DNA of 64,000 nucleotides from an uncultured Eubacteriales bacterium (GCA_902774265.1 CACYHR010000020.1:1-64000), one strand, 5' to 3'; counted from the first letter of the stretch, positions 36,166 to 45,785 are shown. Numbers and translations: made by a program. The notes: generated from the sequence alone by a model not told the origin.

Positions 36166-37371
36166 TTAACGAAAACTTCCAAGCTTGCGGAATCTGTTTA
36201 CAGCCATCTTTACCTTATCTATAACAATATCCATCTCTTCGACAGTATTGAATTCCGAAAAACTGAATCTTATCGCTCCTTCGATGGCCTTGTGATCGAG
36301 GCCCATTGCGCTGAGCACATGGCTGTCTCCGGTCTTATGGGATGCGCATGCCGAGCCCGTGGAAACGAATATCCCGTCCTGTTCAAGAGTATGGAGCAGA
36401 ACCTCGCCTCTCGTGCCTCTGAAAGTCAGGTTGAGTACAGCCGGACATCTTACAGCAGTGTGTGCAGATCCGCTTCCGGCTGAGGAAATGCTGCATCCGA
36501 GTTCTTTCGGACCGTTAAGCACGACATCCTTCAGTTCCGCGGTCAGTCCTTTATACAGATGATCATTGACTTCGCACATCCTTGCCATCTTGGCGTCAAG
36601 TTTTTCATATGACATCTTTGCCGCGAGAGCCATTCCGGCGATCCCCGGCAGATTTTCGGTGGAAGAACGATAATGGTTTTCCTGTCCTCCGCCTGTTATG
36701 AAGGCTGGCAGCTTCAAATCTTTTCTCATATAGAGAAATCCCGTTCCTCTCGGCCCGTGAAACTTATGAGCGCTCACGGAAACAAGGTCGGCATCAAGCT
36801 GCGAAAACGGCAGTTTGCCGAAGGCCTGTACTGCATCCGTATGAAAAACTATGCCGGTTCCGTGCTTCTTATTGTAATCGCGTATCATGCGGCCGATCTC
36901 ATTTACAGGCTGTATAGTGCCCGACTCGTTGTTTACGGTCATAACAGATACCATGATCGTATCATCCGTCATAGCCTGCATAAGATCTTCTGTTTTCACC
37001 AGACCGGTATCATCGACGCCGGCATAAACGATATCAAATCCGTCTTCTGCAAGTCTTTTGCAGGTCTCCAGAACCGCCGGATGCTCGACCTCAGTAGTGA
37101 TGATCCTCTTGCCGCGCCTTTTCATTTTGCGGGCAGTCGAAACAAGAGCCATATTATCGCTCTCTGTCCCGCCTGAAGTGAAAACTATTTCACCACCGGT
37201 TGCCATAAACGACTCCATATCACGCCGCGCGTCCGTAAGCATATTGTTTGCCTCGAAGCCCAGCGAATGCAGAGATGAAGGATTTCCGTATGTCTCCTTC
37301 GCGACACGATACATCAGCTCTGTCACTTCGTCATATTGCCTTGTTGTAGCACTGTTATCCAAATAGATCAT
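36166..37371 (-). CDS. Cysteine desulfurase (NifS/IscS family)
   Basis: A 401-residue PLP-dependent cysteine desulfurase. MIYLDNSATT at the start, TSGGTESDNMAL, EHPAV, HTDAVQAFGK, the PLP lysine in SVSAHKFHGPRGTG and the active Cys loop FVSTGSACASHKTGDSHVL are present. There is a short insertion with SISSAGSGSAHTAV before the Cys loop. Its place immediately upstream of thiI suggests a dedicated sulfur donor for tRNA thiolation (NifZ-like in Bacillus terms) rather than the general Fe-S desulfurase. Confidence 0.93.
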   Translation of the reverse strand: MIYLDNSATTRQYDEVTELMYRVAKETYGNPSSLHSLGFEANNMLTDARRDMESFMATGGEIVFTSGGTESDNMALVSTARKMKRRGKRIITTEVEHPAVLETCKRLAEDGFDIVYAGVDDTGLVKTEDLMQAMTDDTIMVSVMTVNNESGTIQPVNEIGRMIRDYNKKHGTGIVFHTDAVQAFGKLPFSQLDADLVSVSAHKFHGPRGTGFLYMRKDLKLPAFITGGGQENHYRSSTENLPGIAGMALAAKMSYEKLDAKMARMCEVNDHLYKGLTAELKDVVLNGPKELGCSISSAGSGSAHTAVRCPAVLNLTFRGTRGEVLLHTLEQDGIFVSTGSACASHKTGDSHVLSAMGLDHKAIEGAIRFSFSEFNTVEEMDIVIDKVKMAVNRFRKLGSFR

Positions 37372-37391
37372 TTTTATTTACCCACAGAGTC

Positions 37392-37416
37392 AAGGCTCCC
37401 CGTTACGAGGAGCCTT
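37392..37416. terminator. Hairpin after rny
   Basis: AAGGCTCC/GGAGCCTT stem with an 8-9 base loop between rny and nifS. T-tracts are short on both strands, so termination strength is uncertain. Confidence 0.5.
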
Positions 37417-37448
37417 CATTCATTATAATATAATAATCAATTGTTTTT

Positions 37449-38993
37449 CTATTTTGCGTATTCCGTCGCTCTGGTCTCTCTGACCACATTGACCTTGATC
37501 TGACCCGGATATTCGAGCTCTGCCTCGATCTTCTTGGCGATCTCCCTTGCCAGCATAGGAACTTCATCGTCCTTGACCTGGTTAGGCTTTACAGCAACAC
37601 GGATCTCGCGGCCCGCCTGGATGGCGTATGATTTATCAACGCCCTTTGTGCTGTTGGCTATCTGTTCAAGGTTCTCAAGTCTCCTGATATAGGATTCAAG
37701 AGTCTCTCTTCTTGCACCCGGTCTTGCAGCAGAAAGTGCATCCGCAGCGCCGACCAGCATCGACTCAAGTGTAGTAGCCTCGACATCGCCGTGATGCGAC
37801 TCAACAGCATTGATGACCTTCCAGGATTCCTTGTATTTCTTGCAGATGTTTACGCCGATCTCAACGTGGGTACCTTCTACCTCATGGTCGATAGACTTAC
37901 CGATATCGTGAAGCAGTCCGCCCCTCCTTGCAAGCTTAGGATCAAGTCCGAGTTCTTCAGCCATCATGCCGGCCAGTGTTGCGACCTCGATCGAGTGCTG
38001 CAGCACGTTCTGTCCGTATGATGTCCTGTATTTGAGACGTCCGAGCAGCTTGACCAGTTCAGGATGCAGGTTGTGAACGCCTGTCTCGAAGCATGCGCGC
38101 TCTCCCTCTTCCTTGATGATGGTATTTACTTCCTTTGTGGCCTTCTGGACCATTTCTTCTATCCTTGCCGGATGGATACGTCCGTCCACGATCAGCTTTT
38201 CGAGTGCGATCCTTGCGATCTCTCTTCTGACAGGATCGAAGCCTGACAGGATAACAGCCTCAGGAGTATCATCGATGATGAGATCAACACCGGTCAGAGT
38301 CTCGATAGCCCTGATATTACGGCCTTCACGACCGATGATGCGGCCCTTCATATCATCATTCGGAAGGCTGACAACAGATACAGTGCTCTCAGTAACCTGA
38401 TCCGCAGCATATCTCTGGATGGCAGTGGTAATGATTTCCCTTGCCTTTTTGTCGCCCTCTTCCTTGGCCTCGTTCTCGATCCTTACTATCATGTCTGAAG
38501 CGTCCTTGCGGATATCCGCCTCGACCTCCTGAAGCAGTATCTCTTTGGCTTCATCTCTGGTATAACCCGAGATCCTCTCAAGCTCAGCTACCTGCTTTGC
38601 GATATAGGAATCGATTTCCTTGTGCTTTTCGTCCATCGAATGCTCTCTCTTGGTGAGACCGTTTTCACGCTTCTCGATATTTTCGAGCTTGCGGTCGATG
38701 TTTTCCTCCTTCTGGAGTATCCTTCTTTCTGATTTCTGTACTTCGTTTCTTCTGATCTTGAACTCTTTTTCGTAGTCCTCTCTCAGCTTATGTATTTCCT
38801 CCTTTGCCTCAAGCACTTTTTCCTTCTTGAGGTTTTCTGCAGTATTCTGCGCATCAAGGATGAGGTTCTTTGCCTGCATCTCTGCGCTTCCGATCGTTTT
38901 TTCTCCTATGTTCTTACGATAGATATAGCCAATCAGTATACCGACAATAAGGAATACAATGCCGACGAGAACAGCAATTACTGCTGGTGTCAT
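37449..38993 (-). CDS. rny: Ribonuclease Y
   Basis: A 514-residue membrane-anchored endoribonuclease that initiates mRNA decay. One N-terminal membrane helix (about 4-24), a long charged coiled coil (about 30-200), a KH domain with [19 protein letters not shown], and an HD domain with [13 protein letters not shown]. Length matches the family. I use the ATG at 38993, five to six bases after GGAGGT; the GTG two codons upstream is part of the Shine-Dalgarno itself. It has its own strong promoter and a structured leader. Confidence 0.97.
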   Translation of the reverse strand: MTPAVIAVLVGIVFLIVGILIGYIYRKNIGEKTIGSAEMQAKNLILDAQNTAENLKKEKVLEAKEEIHKLREDYEKEFKIRRNEVQKSERRILQKEENIDRKLENIEKRENGLTKREHSMDEKHKEIDSYIAKQVAELERISGYTRDEAKEILLQEVEADIRKDASDMIVRIENEAKEEGDKKAREIITTAIQRYAADQVTESTVSVVSLPNDDMKGRIIGREGRNIRAIETLTGVDLIIDDTPEAVILSGFDPVRREIARIALEKLIVDGRIHPARIEEMVQKATKEVNTIIKEEGERACFETGVHNLHPELVKLLGRLKYRTSYGQNVLQHSIEVATLAGMMAEELGLDPKLARRGGLLHDIGKSIDHEVEGTHVEIGVNICKKYKESWKVINAVESHHGDVEATTLESMLVGAADALSAARPGARRETLESYIRRLENLEQIANSTKGVDKSYAIQAGREIRVAVKPNQVKDDEVPMLAREIAKKIEAELEYPGQIKVNVVRETRATEYAK

Positions 38994-38999
38994 AAGCAC

Positions 39000-39145
39000 C
39001 TCCTTATGTTATTAAATTGAAAATATATACATAGTCTACGCCGAATAGCTGCGGCCGTACGATGATGTTAAGCTTCATCCCCCAAATAAGAGCCGGTCAC
39101 CGTACATAATGGCCGCAAAATTGCGGTAAGATTGCATAAATTTAC
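39000..39145 (-). ncRNA. Structured 5' leader of rny
   Basis: The rny transcript should have about 145 untranslated bases. Minus strand: a small CGCAA/TTGCG hairpin near 39125, then GCGGCC (39113-39108) pairing with GGCCGC (39055-39050) and GTACG with CGTAC, enclosing GGTGACCGGCTC and GGGGGATGAAG. I do not recognise a known riboswitch class. Autoregulation by RNase Y or a ligand-binding role is inference. Confidence 0.5.
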
Positions 39146-39151
39146 CCAAAT

Positions 39152-39180
39152 ATTATACATGCACTATAGCCGCAAGTCAA
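39152..39180 (-). promoter_or_regulatory. Sigma-A promoter of rny
   Basis: -35 TTGACT (39180-39175), 17-base spacer, perfect -10 TATAAT (39157-39152). Confidence 0.85.
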
Positions 39181-39196
39181 CGATACTGACAACACT

Positions 39197-39244
39197 AAAA
39201 ACGGCGTCACGACCAAATTCTTACAAAATCTGACATGACGCCGT
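39197..39244 (-). terminator. Terminator after ATP-grasp gene
   Basis: Minus strand ACGGCGTCA/TGACGCCGT stem with a 26-base loop followed by TTTTAG, starting seven bases after the stop codon. Confidence 0.85.
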
Positions 39245-39251
39245 ATGGCTG

Positions 39252-40595
39252 TTACTTATTGTATTTGCGGAAGCTGCGCATTATTCTGCGTTCGAGACGA
39301 CTCATAGTGATGAGATTCTTCAGGCTCCTGTCATACGGTGCGAGCTGGAACCAAAAGAATTTAGATGATGGAACACGCTCAACCTTTTCGCGTCCGACAG
39401 CCTTAATCAGGTTGCGGCGTGAAACGTTACTGACTATGAACGGCTTGTTTGCCACGGCATAGCCGTAATCCGGTTTCGGTCCGGATGAAGTATCACCGGC
39501 TCTTTCCGTGCCGTCACATTCCTTTACATCGAAACTATTATTGTAAATATATTCATTTACAAGCAGTTTCGCATAGTTCATGCCGCTCGCCGTCATATAG
39601 TAATTGCTGCGTCCCTGTCTGATGTTTATTTCATAGACCACATAGTCGCCGCGCCTTGCGTCGTACTGTACATCGAAATGGCAGATACCGACAAATCCTG
39701 TCTTTTCGAGGAAATCGCGCAGTCTGTCGGTCAGCCTGTCGTCTCTGGCGTCAGTTATCGCATTGTAATTGCCGATAAGCTCAGGCGTGCGGTCATGCAT
39801 CAGTATGCGTCCGCCCGAAGTCATCCTCACTCTGCCGCTGTGATCGCAGTACGCGGAAAAAATATACATCGAGTCGTCGTCGCCTTCGATATATTCCTGG
39901 AATACGAATTTTCCCGGATATCCGGCACCCTGTATGCGTCCCATGACCTCACGCAGTTCGGCAGCATCGTTTATCTTATATCCCTTCTGCTTGCCCTCGA
40001 ACTCAAAATTAAAATAAATAACATTGCTCGCAGGCTTGATGAAGATCGGATATTCAAACGGCAGCTCAAAGCTTGAGACATCATCCTCAGCGCAGTCGAA
40101 TACAACGCTCTTCGGATAAGGCAGTCCGTACTCCTCGCACATCGCATAGAAGGAATCCTTATCGTCGAGCTTATCGAACAGCTCCTCCTCTATAGTCGGA
40201 ACTATGTACCCGCCCTGATTAGCCGAACGTGAGCCTGAAGCTGATTTTGCGCTCCCGCTCCGGCCGATCGCTTCGATCGCGGCCTTGTTGTGGATGACAT
40301 GTCTCACATAATCATCATTAGTCGCAAAAAGAAATTTCTTTTTGTCCGGATATTTCCCGTCTATCTCGCCGAGTATCCTGAGAAGCGGCTCATCCTCCAG
40401 GAGATCCGCGTCATAATATCTCTCGACGAGATCGCTGTGTGCCGTCGGGAAAACCGGCATTCTGCCGATCATCACAGTCTTTATACCGAAAGCCTCATAA
40501 AAAGTCCGTGCAACGCCGTAGCAGTTCATATCACCGCCGAGTGCCACAGCCATAAAAGGCATTTCCTGAGTTGTTTTTTTATTCCTGATCTTCAT
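39252..40595 (-). CDS. ATP-grasp ligase, D-aspartate ligase-like
   Basis: A 447-residue ATP-grasp carboxylate-amine ligase. The N-terminal pre-ATP-grasp part has MAVALGGDMNCYGVARTF; the ATP-grasp core contains YPIFIKPASN, FVFQEYIEGDDDSMYIFSAY and the metal-binding VVYEINIRQGRSNYYM. The arrangement resembles the Aslfm family, which adds D-aspartate to the lysine side chain of peptidoglycan precursors in lactic acid bacteria and enterococci, but substrate specificity cannot be proven by eye. Start: ATG at 40595; an in-frame TTG at 40607 is an alternative and both have weak ribosome sites. Last gene of the murE-like/femX-like cluster, followed by a terminator. Confidence 0.75.
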   Translation of the reverse strand: MKIRNKKTTQEMPFMAVALGGDMNCYGVARTFYEAFGIKTVMIGRMPVFPTAHSDLVERYYDADLLEDEPLLRILGEIDGKYPDKKKFLFATNDDYVRHVIHNKAAIEAIGRSGSAKSASGSRSANQGGYIVPTIEEELFDKLDDKDSFYAMCEEYGLPYPKSVVFDCAEDDVSSFELPFEYPIFIKPASNVIYFNFEFEGKQKGYKINDAAELREVMGRIQGAGYPGKFVFQEYIEGDDDSMYIFSAYCDHSGRVRMTSGGRILMHDRTPELIGNYNAITDARDDRLTDRLRDFLEKTGFVGICHFDVQYDARRGDYVVYEINIRQGRSNYYMTASGMNYAKLLVNEYIYNNSFDVKECDGTERAGDTSSGPKPDYGYAVANKPFIVSNVSRRNLIKAVGREKVERVPSSKFFWFQLAPYDRSLKNLITMSRLERRIMRSFRKYNK

Positions 40596-40674
40596 ATTAC
40601 TTATCAATCTCGTTTTTTCAGAGTTGTGCTACCGGAACAGCAGTGATCATGCATATCGATCATGCATATATTTG

Positions 40675-41970
40675 CTATTCCGCTTCCTCCCTTACTTTTT
40701 TCCTGAGTCTCTTGTTCATCATATTGTGATACAGCGGTATCAGTTTGCTGTAAGCCAGATATACAGGTTTATTGAGGATATAGTCGAACTCACCGATGAA
40801 CTCAGTAAGCTCTCCGCCCCATTTTTTCTTGAATTCGTACAGGCCTGCCGTACTGCCTGCCTCTTCAGGTCTTCCGACAGTACCAAAGACATCGAACACT
40901 TCTCTGCCTTCGTCCTTCGAATCCCTTATCTGCTGCTGATAAACGGCATAGTTGGCAAAATAACGTCCGTAATCCATATCGTTGGCAGCGTAGAGCGCCC
41001 ACGCCTTATCGGCATAATGTGAAATGAGATATGTGGAAACGGTCACCACTTCGCGAGGTTTGTCCGAAAGAGCATCCAGCTGTTTTTCGATGGAAACCAG
41101 CTTCTTTTCTGCTTCCTTGATCCTGCCCGCGACCTTCTTTCCTGTCTTTCCCTCGAGATCCTTCAGTGCAGCGGCAGTCGTTTCTCTGTCGCGCTCGAGT
41201 CCGTCGATCACCTTGCCTACATCCAGTCTGCCGAAATACAGTGTTACCATATCGCTTGCAGACATAATATCGTAAAAATACCGGTAAAAATCAGCTTCAT
41301 GCGAAAAGAATCCCTGTCTTTTCTCTGTCATGGTCATCAGCCTGACGAATTCAGGGATATCCTCCGAGCTGCCTCTTACGACCTCGACGCCCGCTTCGTG
41401 CGCCTGCCTGATCCTCGTCTTCGTCGTGCGGCTGTATCCCGATTCTATCTCATCTATGCTGCCGCCAAGCGGTATACGAAAAGTAAAGCGCGGCTGCTCA
41501 TTCTCGAAGCCGTAGTTGAGAGGCTTATGCCTGTAACCGAGCTTTCCGAGAAAGGCAACAAGAGCTTCGTTCTTCTCACCCGGAACCTCATTGCCGTCGA
41601 TATCGACAGTGTGCAGCTTAATATCAGGATCTATCTTGAAATACAGAGCTTTTCTCTTCTTACCGAATTCGGCAATGCAGCCCGTCAGATAGCGGAGCAG
41701 CTCCAGGTCCTTATAGTTCATGGTAAAGCCGCGCGGGATGTAAAAATATGTATAACCCGCAACAAGCGATTTTTCAAGCACCAGAGCTGTCGCAACAAGC
41801 TTTCCGTCCTCATATACGCCTGTATAATGCGGCACTCTGCCCCTTCGGGACGAAACCTCGCCCCATTCATATGATCCGAGGAAATGAGCCTTCACACCGG
41901 CTCTTCCGTTCATCGCCAGGCTGTTGAATTCCTCTCTGTCAATTTTTTCCTTAAACTCAAAATTTCTCAT
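40675..41970 (-). CDS. FemX/MurM-like aminoacyltransferase
   Basis: A 431-residue protein of the FemABX family, which transfers amino acids from aminoacyl-tRNA to the lipid-linked muropeptide to build the interpeptide bridge. The double GNAT-like fold is suggested by FLGSYEWGEVSSRRG (about 30-44), FYIPRGFTMNY (about 76-86), SGYSRTTKTRIRQAHEAGVEV (about 177-197) and, near the end, LYEFKKKWGGELTEFIGEFDY. A long helical pair of the seryl-tRNA-synthetase-arm type (about 255-305, KDLEGKTGKKVAGRIKEAEK) is inserted, as in FemA/FemX. It lies 9 bases after the MurE-like gene. Amino acid added unknown. Confidence 0.85.
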   Translation of the reverse strand: MRNFEFKEKIDREEFNSLAMNGRAGVKAHFLGSYEWGEVSSRRGRVPHYTGVYEDGKLVATALVLEKSLVAGYTYFYIPRGFTMNYKDLELLRYLTGCIAEFGKKRKALYFKIDPDIKLHTVDIDGNEVPGEKNEALVAFLGKLGYRHKPLNYGFENEQPRFTFRIPLGGSIDEIESGYSRTTKTRIRQAHEAGVEVVRGSSEDIPEFVRLMTMTEKRQGFFSHEADFYRYFYDIMSASDMVTLYFGRLDVGKVIDGLERDRETTAAALKDLEGKTGKKVAGRIKEAEKKLVSIEKQLDALSDKPREVVTVSTYLISHYADKAWALYAANDMDYGRYFANYAVYQQQIRDSKDEGREVFDVFGTVGRPEEAGSTAGLYEFKKKWGGELTEFIGEFDYILNKPVYLAYSKLIPLYHNMMNKRLRKKVREEAE

Positions 41971-41979
41971 CTGATCCTT

Positions 41980-43668
41980 TTATTTCATGTACTCAATTAC
42001 GACATCGGCATCTGAAGGTGTGTCGATATACTCTATTCCCCTCTTTTCCCTTGTCTCACGGCCCTTTCCGGGCAGGAAAAGAATTGTATCGTCATCCATA
42101 AGAGTAATAGCTTTTTTGATGGCCTCGACCCTGTCAGTGATGATCTCGAACCTGCCGCCCGCAGCAGCTACGAATTCGCCTATCTCTCTGCAGATCTTAT
42201 TGACATCCTCTTCACCGTAATCCTCCTCGGTAACTATGGTGTATTCGCAGCATTTGCCGGCTATCGTACCGAGTTCCTCCCTGCGTGCAAAGGCTTTGCC
42301 GCCAGGGCAGCCGAATACGATTATCATCTTTTTATCAGGGAATTCGTCCCTTATCGTTTCAAAAAATCTCTCATAGCTAAGCTTGTTGTGGGCGTAATCT
42401 ACGATGGCGATGCGTTTGCCGTCTTCGCTGTAGAAGACCTCCATGCGTCCCGGAGAAATAGCCTTTGCAAGGCCTGATTTCACATATTCAAGCGGAACGC
42501 CCGCAAGTGCGGACAGCGAGACCGCAGCCAGCGCGTTCTCGACATTTATTGTCCCGAACGTACCGAGAGTGAATTCCTCATCAAAATCAGCATAATCCCT
42601 GATGTCTTTGCCGCGTATCCTCAGGCTGACTTTACCTTCTTCGGATCTTACATCATATCCGTAAACATCGGCGCTGTCATCCCTGCAGCTGAATGTGATC
42701 ACATACGGGCAGTCAGCTGATGCTGCCTTTATCCTTTCCTGTTCATCGCAGTCCAGGTTATAGCATGCCTTACGGCAATGTCCGAATATCTTAAGCTTTG
42801 ATTCGAGATAATCGTTGAAATCAGGATGCTCTATTGCGCTGATATGGTCGCTTCCGATGTTCAGAAAAGCTCCGGCCTCAAAATCCACGCCCTTCACTCT
42901 GTCATACTTGAGACCCTGACTGGATACCTCCATAGTCATATAAGTGATTCCTTTTTTCAGGGCGTTGTCCATATGATGGCAGAGCTCAAAAAGTTCAGGT
43001 GTTGTCAGGTGGGATTCCTCCTCGATCACTCCGTCATAATTGTCTATTCCGGAGCATATCGCGCTGCGTCTGCCGCCTGTTGCCGCCATCCATTCATCAA
43101 GAATAAACCTCATATAATAGGCAGTTGTGGACTTTCCCTTGGTTCCTGTAATGCCTATCATCTTAAGCTCATCACTCAGTTTGCCGTAAAATGTCGCAGC
43201 GATAACAGGCATTGCGTCTCTGATGTCGCTTACAAGTATCTCCACAGGTTTTCCCGGTGTGAAGCAGTCTCCAGTGCCCTTCCCTGCAGAGCCCTGTCCG
43301 TCAGAGCTCCGGCCATCAGATTCCTGTCCGTTATTCTCAGCATCTATGCTGCATGCAGAAGCTGCCGCTTTCACTGCCTCATCTCCTGCCTGCCTAACGT
43401 AACAGACCGCTCCGGCCGCAACAGCATCCTCAAGGAATTTCTCCCTGAAATGAGCGCCCTTGCATACGAAAAGTGAGCCTTTTCCGGCAGCTCTTGAATC
43501 ATATGTGATGTCTGTGACCTGTCTCGCAGCGGATGCCTTTTTATCAGGATCCGAGATATATGATATTACCGAGCTGCAGGCCGATTCACCGTTTACGGAA
43601 ACAAGCAGTCCGGCCATCCCCAGCGCATCGATATAGTCGATTATCTTAGTAGTTTTTCCCGCTTTCAT
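41980..43668 (-). CDS. MurE-like UDP-MurNAc-peptide ligase
   Basis: A 562-residue Mur ligase. N-terminal domain (1 to about 160) binds UDP-MurNAc (ITYDSRAAGKGSLFVCKGA). The central ATPase has GITGTKGKSTTAYYM, STAPELF-like LTTPELFELC, TMEVSSQGL, the carbamylated-lysine motif YLESKLKIF and GRMEVF. The C-terminal domain has VDYAHNKLSYERF and FGCPGGKAFARREELG. The meso-DAP motif DNPR is absent; the aligned stretch is VTEEDYGEED, so a substrate other than DAP is likely. A hydrophilic Gly/Ser insertion at about 108-142 (NNGQESDGRSSDGQGSAGKG) is unusual. It may be the main MurE or a second, specialised Mur ligase (MurE2). Confidence 0.85.
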   Translation of the reverse strand: MKAGKTTKIIDYIDALGMAGLLVSVNGESACSSVISYISDPDKKASAARQVTDITYDSRAAGKGSLFVCKGAHFREKFLEDAVAAGAVCYVRQAGDEAVKAAASACSIDAENNGQESDGRSSDGQGSAGKGTGDCFTPGKPVEILVSDIRDAMPVIAATFYGKLSDELKMIGITGTKGKSTTAYYMRFILDEWMAATGGRRSAICSGIDNYDGVIEEESHLTTPELFELCHHMDNALKKGITYMTMEVSSQGLKYDRVKGVDFEAGAFLNIGSDHISAIEHPDFNDYLESKLKIFGHCRKACYNLDCDEQERIKAASADCPYVITFSCRDDSADVYGYDVRSEEGKVSLRIRGKDIRDYADFDEEFTLGTFGTINVENALAAVSLSALAGVPLEYVKSGLAKAISPGRMEVFYSEDGKRIAIVDYAHNKLSYERFFETIRDEFPDKKMIIVFGCPGGKAFARREELGTIAGKCCEYTIVTEEDYGEEDVNKICREIGEFVAAAGGRFEIITDRVEAIKKAITLMDDDTILFLPGKGRETREKRGIEYIDTPSDADVVIEYMK

Positions 43669-43786
43669 CCTTTAATTTCCTCTGATATTTTCATCTTCTT
43701 AAAAATACTATTATCCGTCTGTTCAAAGACCATTGTCCGGGCATTGGTCTGATCCAGGTAATATATCCTGATGATCAATCCGCGTT

Positions 43787-44473
43787 TTAATCCTGTATAT
43801 GCCCTTCGGCTCTGAGGCTGACAAAGCTGCTTCGCCCAATTATCAGGTGGTCGAGCAGTCTTATCCCCATTATACGGGAAGCTTCGAGCAGCCTGCCTGT
43901 GACTGCTATATCCTCATCACTCGGGGTCGGATCTCCGCTCGGGTGGTTATGCGCAACGATAACTGCTGCCGCGCCCCTCCTTACCGCCGGTCCGAAAACC
44001 TCTCTCGGATGAACCGGAGCATTACTGATATTACCGATTGCGATAACAGATTTTGATTCCACCTGCAGTTTGACATTGAGATTAAGAGACATAAATATCT
44101 CACGCTTCTCATACATCAGTTCCTGCATCAGCAAATCAGCAACTTCAGTACTGTCGCCGACTCTGCATTTTACAGAGTTCATATGATCTGAAGTCATTCT
44201 GCGGCTGAGCTCCATCGCGGCAACGACAGAGCAGGCTTTGGCTTCCCCCACGCCGCCTATCTGAGTCAGTTCCCTGACCTCGGCAGCCCCGAGAGTACCG
44301 ATATTTGCATCGGCATAGGCTATCAGTTCTTCGGCCAGCTGTACAGCCGATTTTTCACCTGTACCGGTACGCAGAACAAGAGCCAACAGTTCAGAGTTAC
44401 TGAGGCTCCCCGCACCGTAATACAGCATCTTTTCCCGCGGCCTTTCGCTCGCAGGCAGTTCCTTGATATGCAT
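43787..44473 (-). CDS. radC: RadC/JAB-domain DNA repair-type protein
   Basis: A 228-residue RadC family protein. A helix-hairpin-helix region (LTQIGGVGEAKACSVVAAMEL) is followed by a JAB/MPN metalloprotease-like domain with the motif AHNHPSGDPTPSDED, which holds the metal-binding His, His and Asp. Real function unsettled despite the name. I begin at the ATG at 44473 (MHIKELP), which has GAGGAG in front; the ATG seven codons upstream overlaps that site. Confidence 0.92.
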   Translation of the reverse strand: MHIKELPASERPREKMLYYGAGSLSNSELLALVLRTGTGEKSAVQLAEELIAYADANIGTLGAAEVRELTQIGGVGEAKACSVVAAMELSRRMTSDHMNSVKCRVGDSTEVADLLMQELMYEKREIFMSLNLNVKLQVESKSVIAIGNISNAPVHPREVFGPAVRRGAAAVIVAHNHPSGDPTPSDEDIAVTGRLLEASRIMGIRLLDHLIIGRSSFVSLRAEGHIQD

Positions 44474-44515
44474 TATTTCTCCTCTCCGGAGCACACATAC
44501 ATATCATAACATTTG

Positions 44516-44543
44516 AAAAGCCACGTTCATGGGAACGGGGCTT
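44516..44543 (-). terminator. Terminator after cmk
   Basis: Minus strand GCCCCGTTC/GAACGTGGC hairpin with a short loop followed by TTTTC, 18 bases after the cmk stop. Confidence 0.65.
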
Positions 44544-44560
44544 GTGGTTTATGTGATTTT

Positions 44561-45253
44561 TTACTGCATATCCTCAGATTTTGGCCCGTCGCAGGATATA
44601 TCGCCGCATTTCTCAGAAATAATGTCCGCGATCGCATTGATATTCTGTTCTATTGTGAGATCGGATGTATCCAGCAATACCGCATCATCCGCCTGACGCA
44701 GAGGATTGAGATCCCTGTGAGTGTCCTGATAATCCCTCTGCTGTATATCTCTGAAAATCTCATCGTAGTCAGCGGTTTTGCCGGCAGCAATCATCTGATC
44801 GTAACGTCTCTGAGCCCTTACCTCAGGAGCGGCAGTCATGAATATCTTGACTTCGGCGTCCGGTATAACGGCAGTTCCTATATCCCTGCCCTCCATGATC
44901 ACATTTCTGACAGACGCTATATATTTACTGAGTGCATCGACTTTTGCCCTTACACACGCATGCCTGCTGACATTTGATGCTGCCATCGATACCTCATTCG
45001 TTCTGATGAATTTCTCAACAGCCTCTCCGTCAAGAAAAATCTGTCCGTTGCTGAAATCGATTGTCGTAGTGCCGAGCATTTCGGATATCGCAGCTTCATC
45101 ATCCGGCGAAATGTTTTCCCTTATAGTCTTAAGCGCTATGGAGCGATACATTGCTCCAGTATCTATATATTCGAGTCCGAACCGTTCAGCAACCATCTTT
45201 GCAATTGAGCTCTTGCCCGTACCTCCCGGTCCGTCTATAGCAACTCTCAGCAT
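44561..45253 (-). CDS. cmk: Cytidylate kinase
   Basis: A 230-residue CMP/dCMP kinase. P-loop IDGPGGTGKSS (6-16), IDTGAMYRSIAL, GRDIGTAVIPDAEVKIFMTA and RAQRRYDQM lid are typical. The frame is open to 45295, but the ATG at 45253 has AAAGGAGG eight bases upstream and clears the nrdR stop, so it is the start. In many Firmicutes cmk is followed by rpsA/ispH or plsC; here the unit ends after cmk. Confidence 0.94.
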   Translation of the reverse strand: MLRVAIDGPGGTGKSSIAKMVAERFGLEYIDTGAMYRSIALKTIRENISPDDEAAISEMLGTTTIDFSNGQIFLDGEAVEKFIRTNEVSMAASNVSRHACVRAKVDALSKYIASVRNVIMEGRDIGTAVIPDAEVKIFMTAAPEVRAQRRYDQMIAAGKTADYDEIFRDIQQRDYQDTHRDLNPLRQADDAVLLDTSDLTIEQNINAIADIISEKCGDISCDGPKSEDMQ

Positions 45254-45272
45254 TATAAAGCCTCCTTTATGA

Positions 45273-45719
45273 TTATTTGAGTTTATTGATCTCATCGATG
45301 AATGTATCTACACTCTTGAACTCCTGATATACAGAGGCAAATCTTACATATGCCACTTGATCAATTTCCTTGAGTTCCTCCATTATGAGTCTGCCTATCA
45401 TAGTCGATTTGATCTCTTTTTCCATCGTATTGCTTAGGCCGCGCTCTATATTGTCGGCTATTCTCTGTACGTCATCATAAGTGACCGAAGTCTTCTGACA
45501 GGCTTTCATTATACCGTTCACGATCTTGTTTTTGTCAAAGCTCTCACGTGTACCGTCTTTTTTGACCACGACAAGCAGAGAATTCTCTATCTTTTCAAAT
45601 GTAGTGAATCTCTTCCTGCACTTGGTGCACTCTCTCCTGCGCCTTGTCGCCAGTCCGTCCTCTACCGGCCTTGAATCGACTACCTTTGTGTCCTCATAAT
45701 TACAGTATGGACATTTCAT
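45273..45719 (-). CDS. nrdR: Transcriptional repressor NrdR
   Basis: A 148-residue regulator of ribonucleotide reductase genes. Zinc ribbon with Cys3, Cys6, Cys31 and Cys34 (CPYC...CTKC), then an ATP-cone (about 48-138, VVKKDGTRESFDKNKI) that senses ATP/dATP. Full length. Its nrd targets are outside this window. Confidence 0.97.
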   Translation of the reverse strand: MKCPYCNYEDTKVVDSRPVEDGLATRRRRECTKCRKRFTTFEKIENSLLVVVKKDGTRESFDKNKIVNGIMKACQKTSVTYDDVQRIADNIERGLSNTMEKEIKSTMIGRLIMEELKEIDQVAYVRFASVYQEFKSVDTFIDEINKLK

Positions 45720-45785
45720 CTCTGTTTCCTCCGCATTCTGCTGGATCAGCCTGATCTGTAGATTAATGCATCCTCCGCGCAGCCT

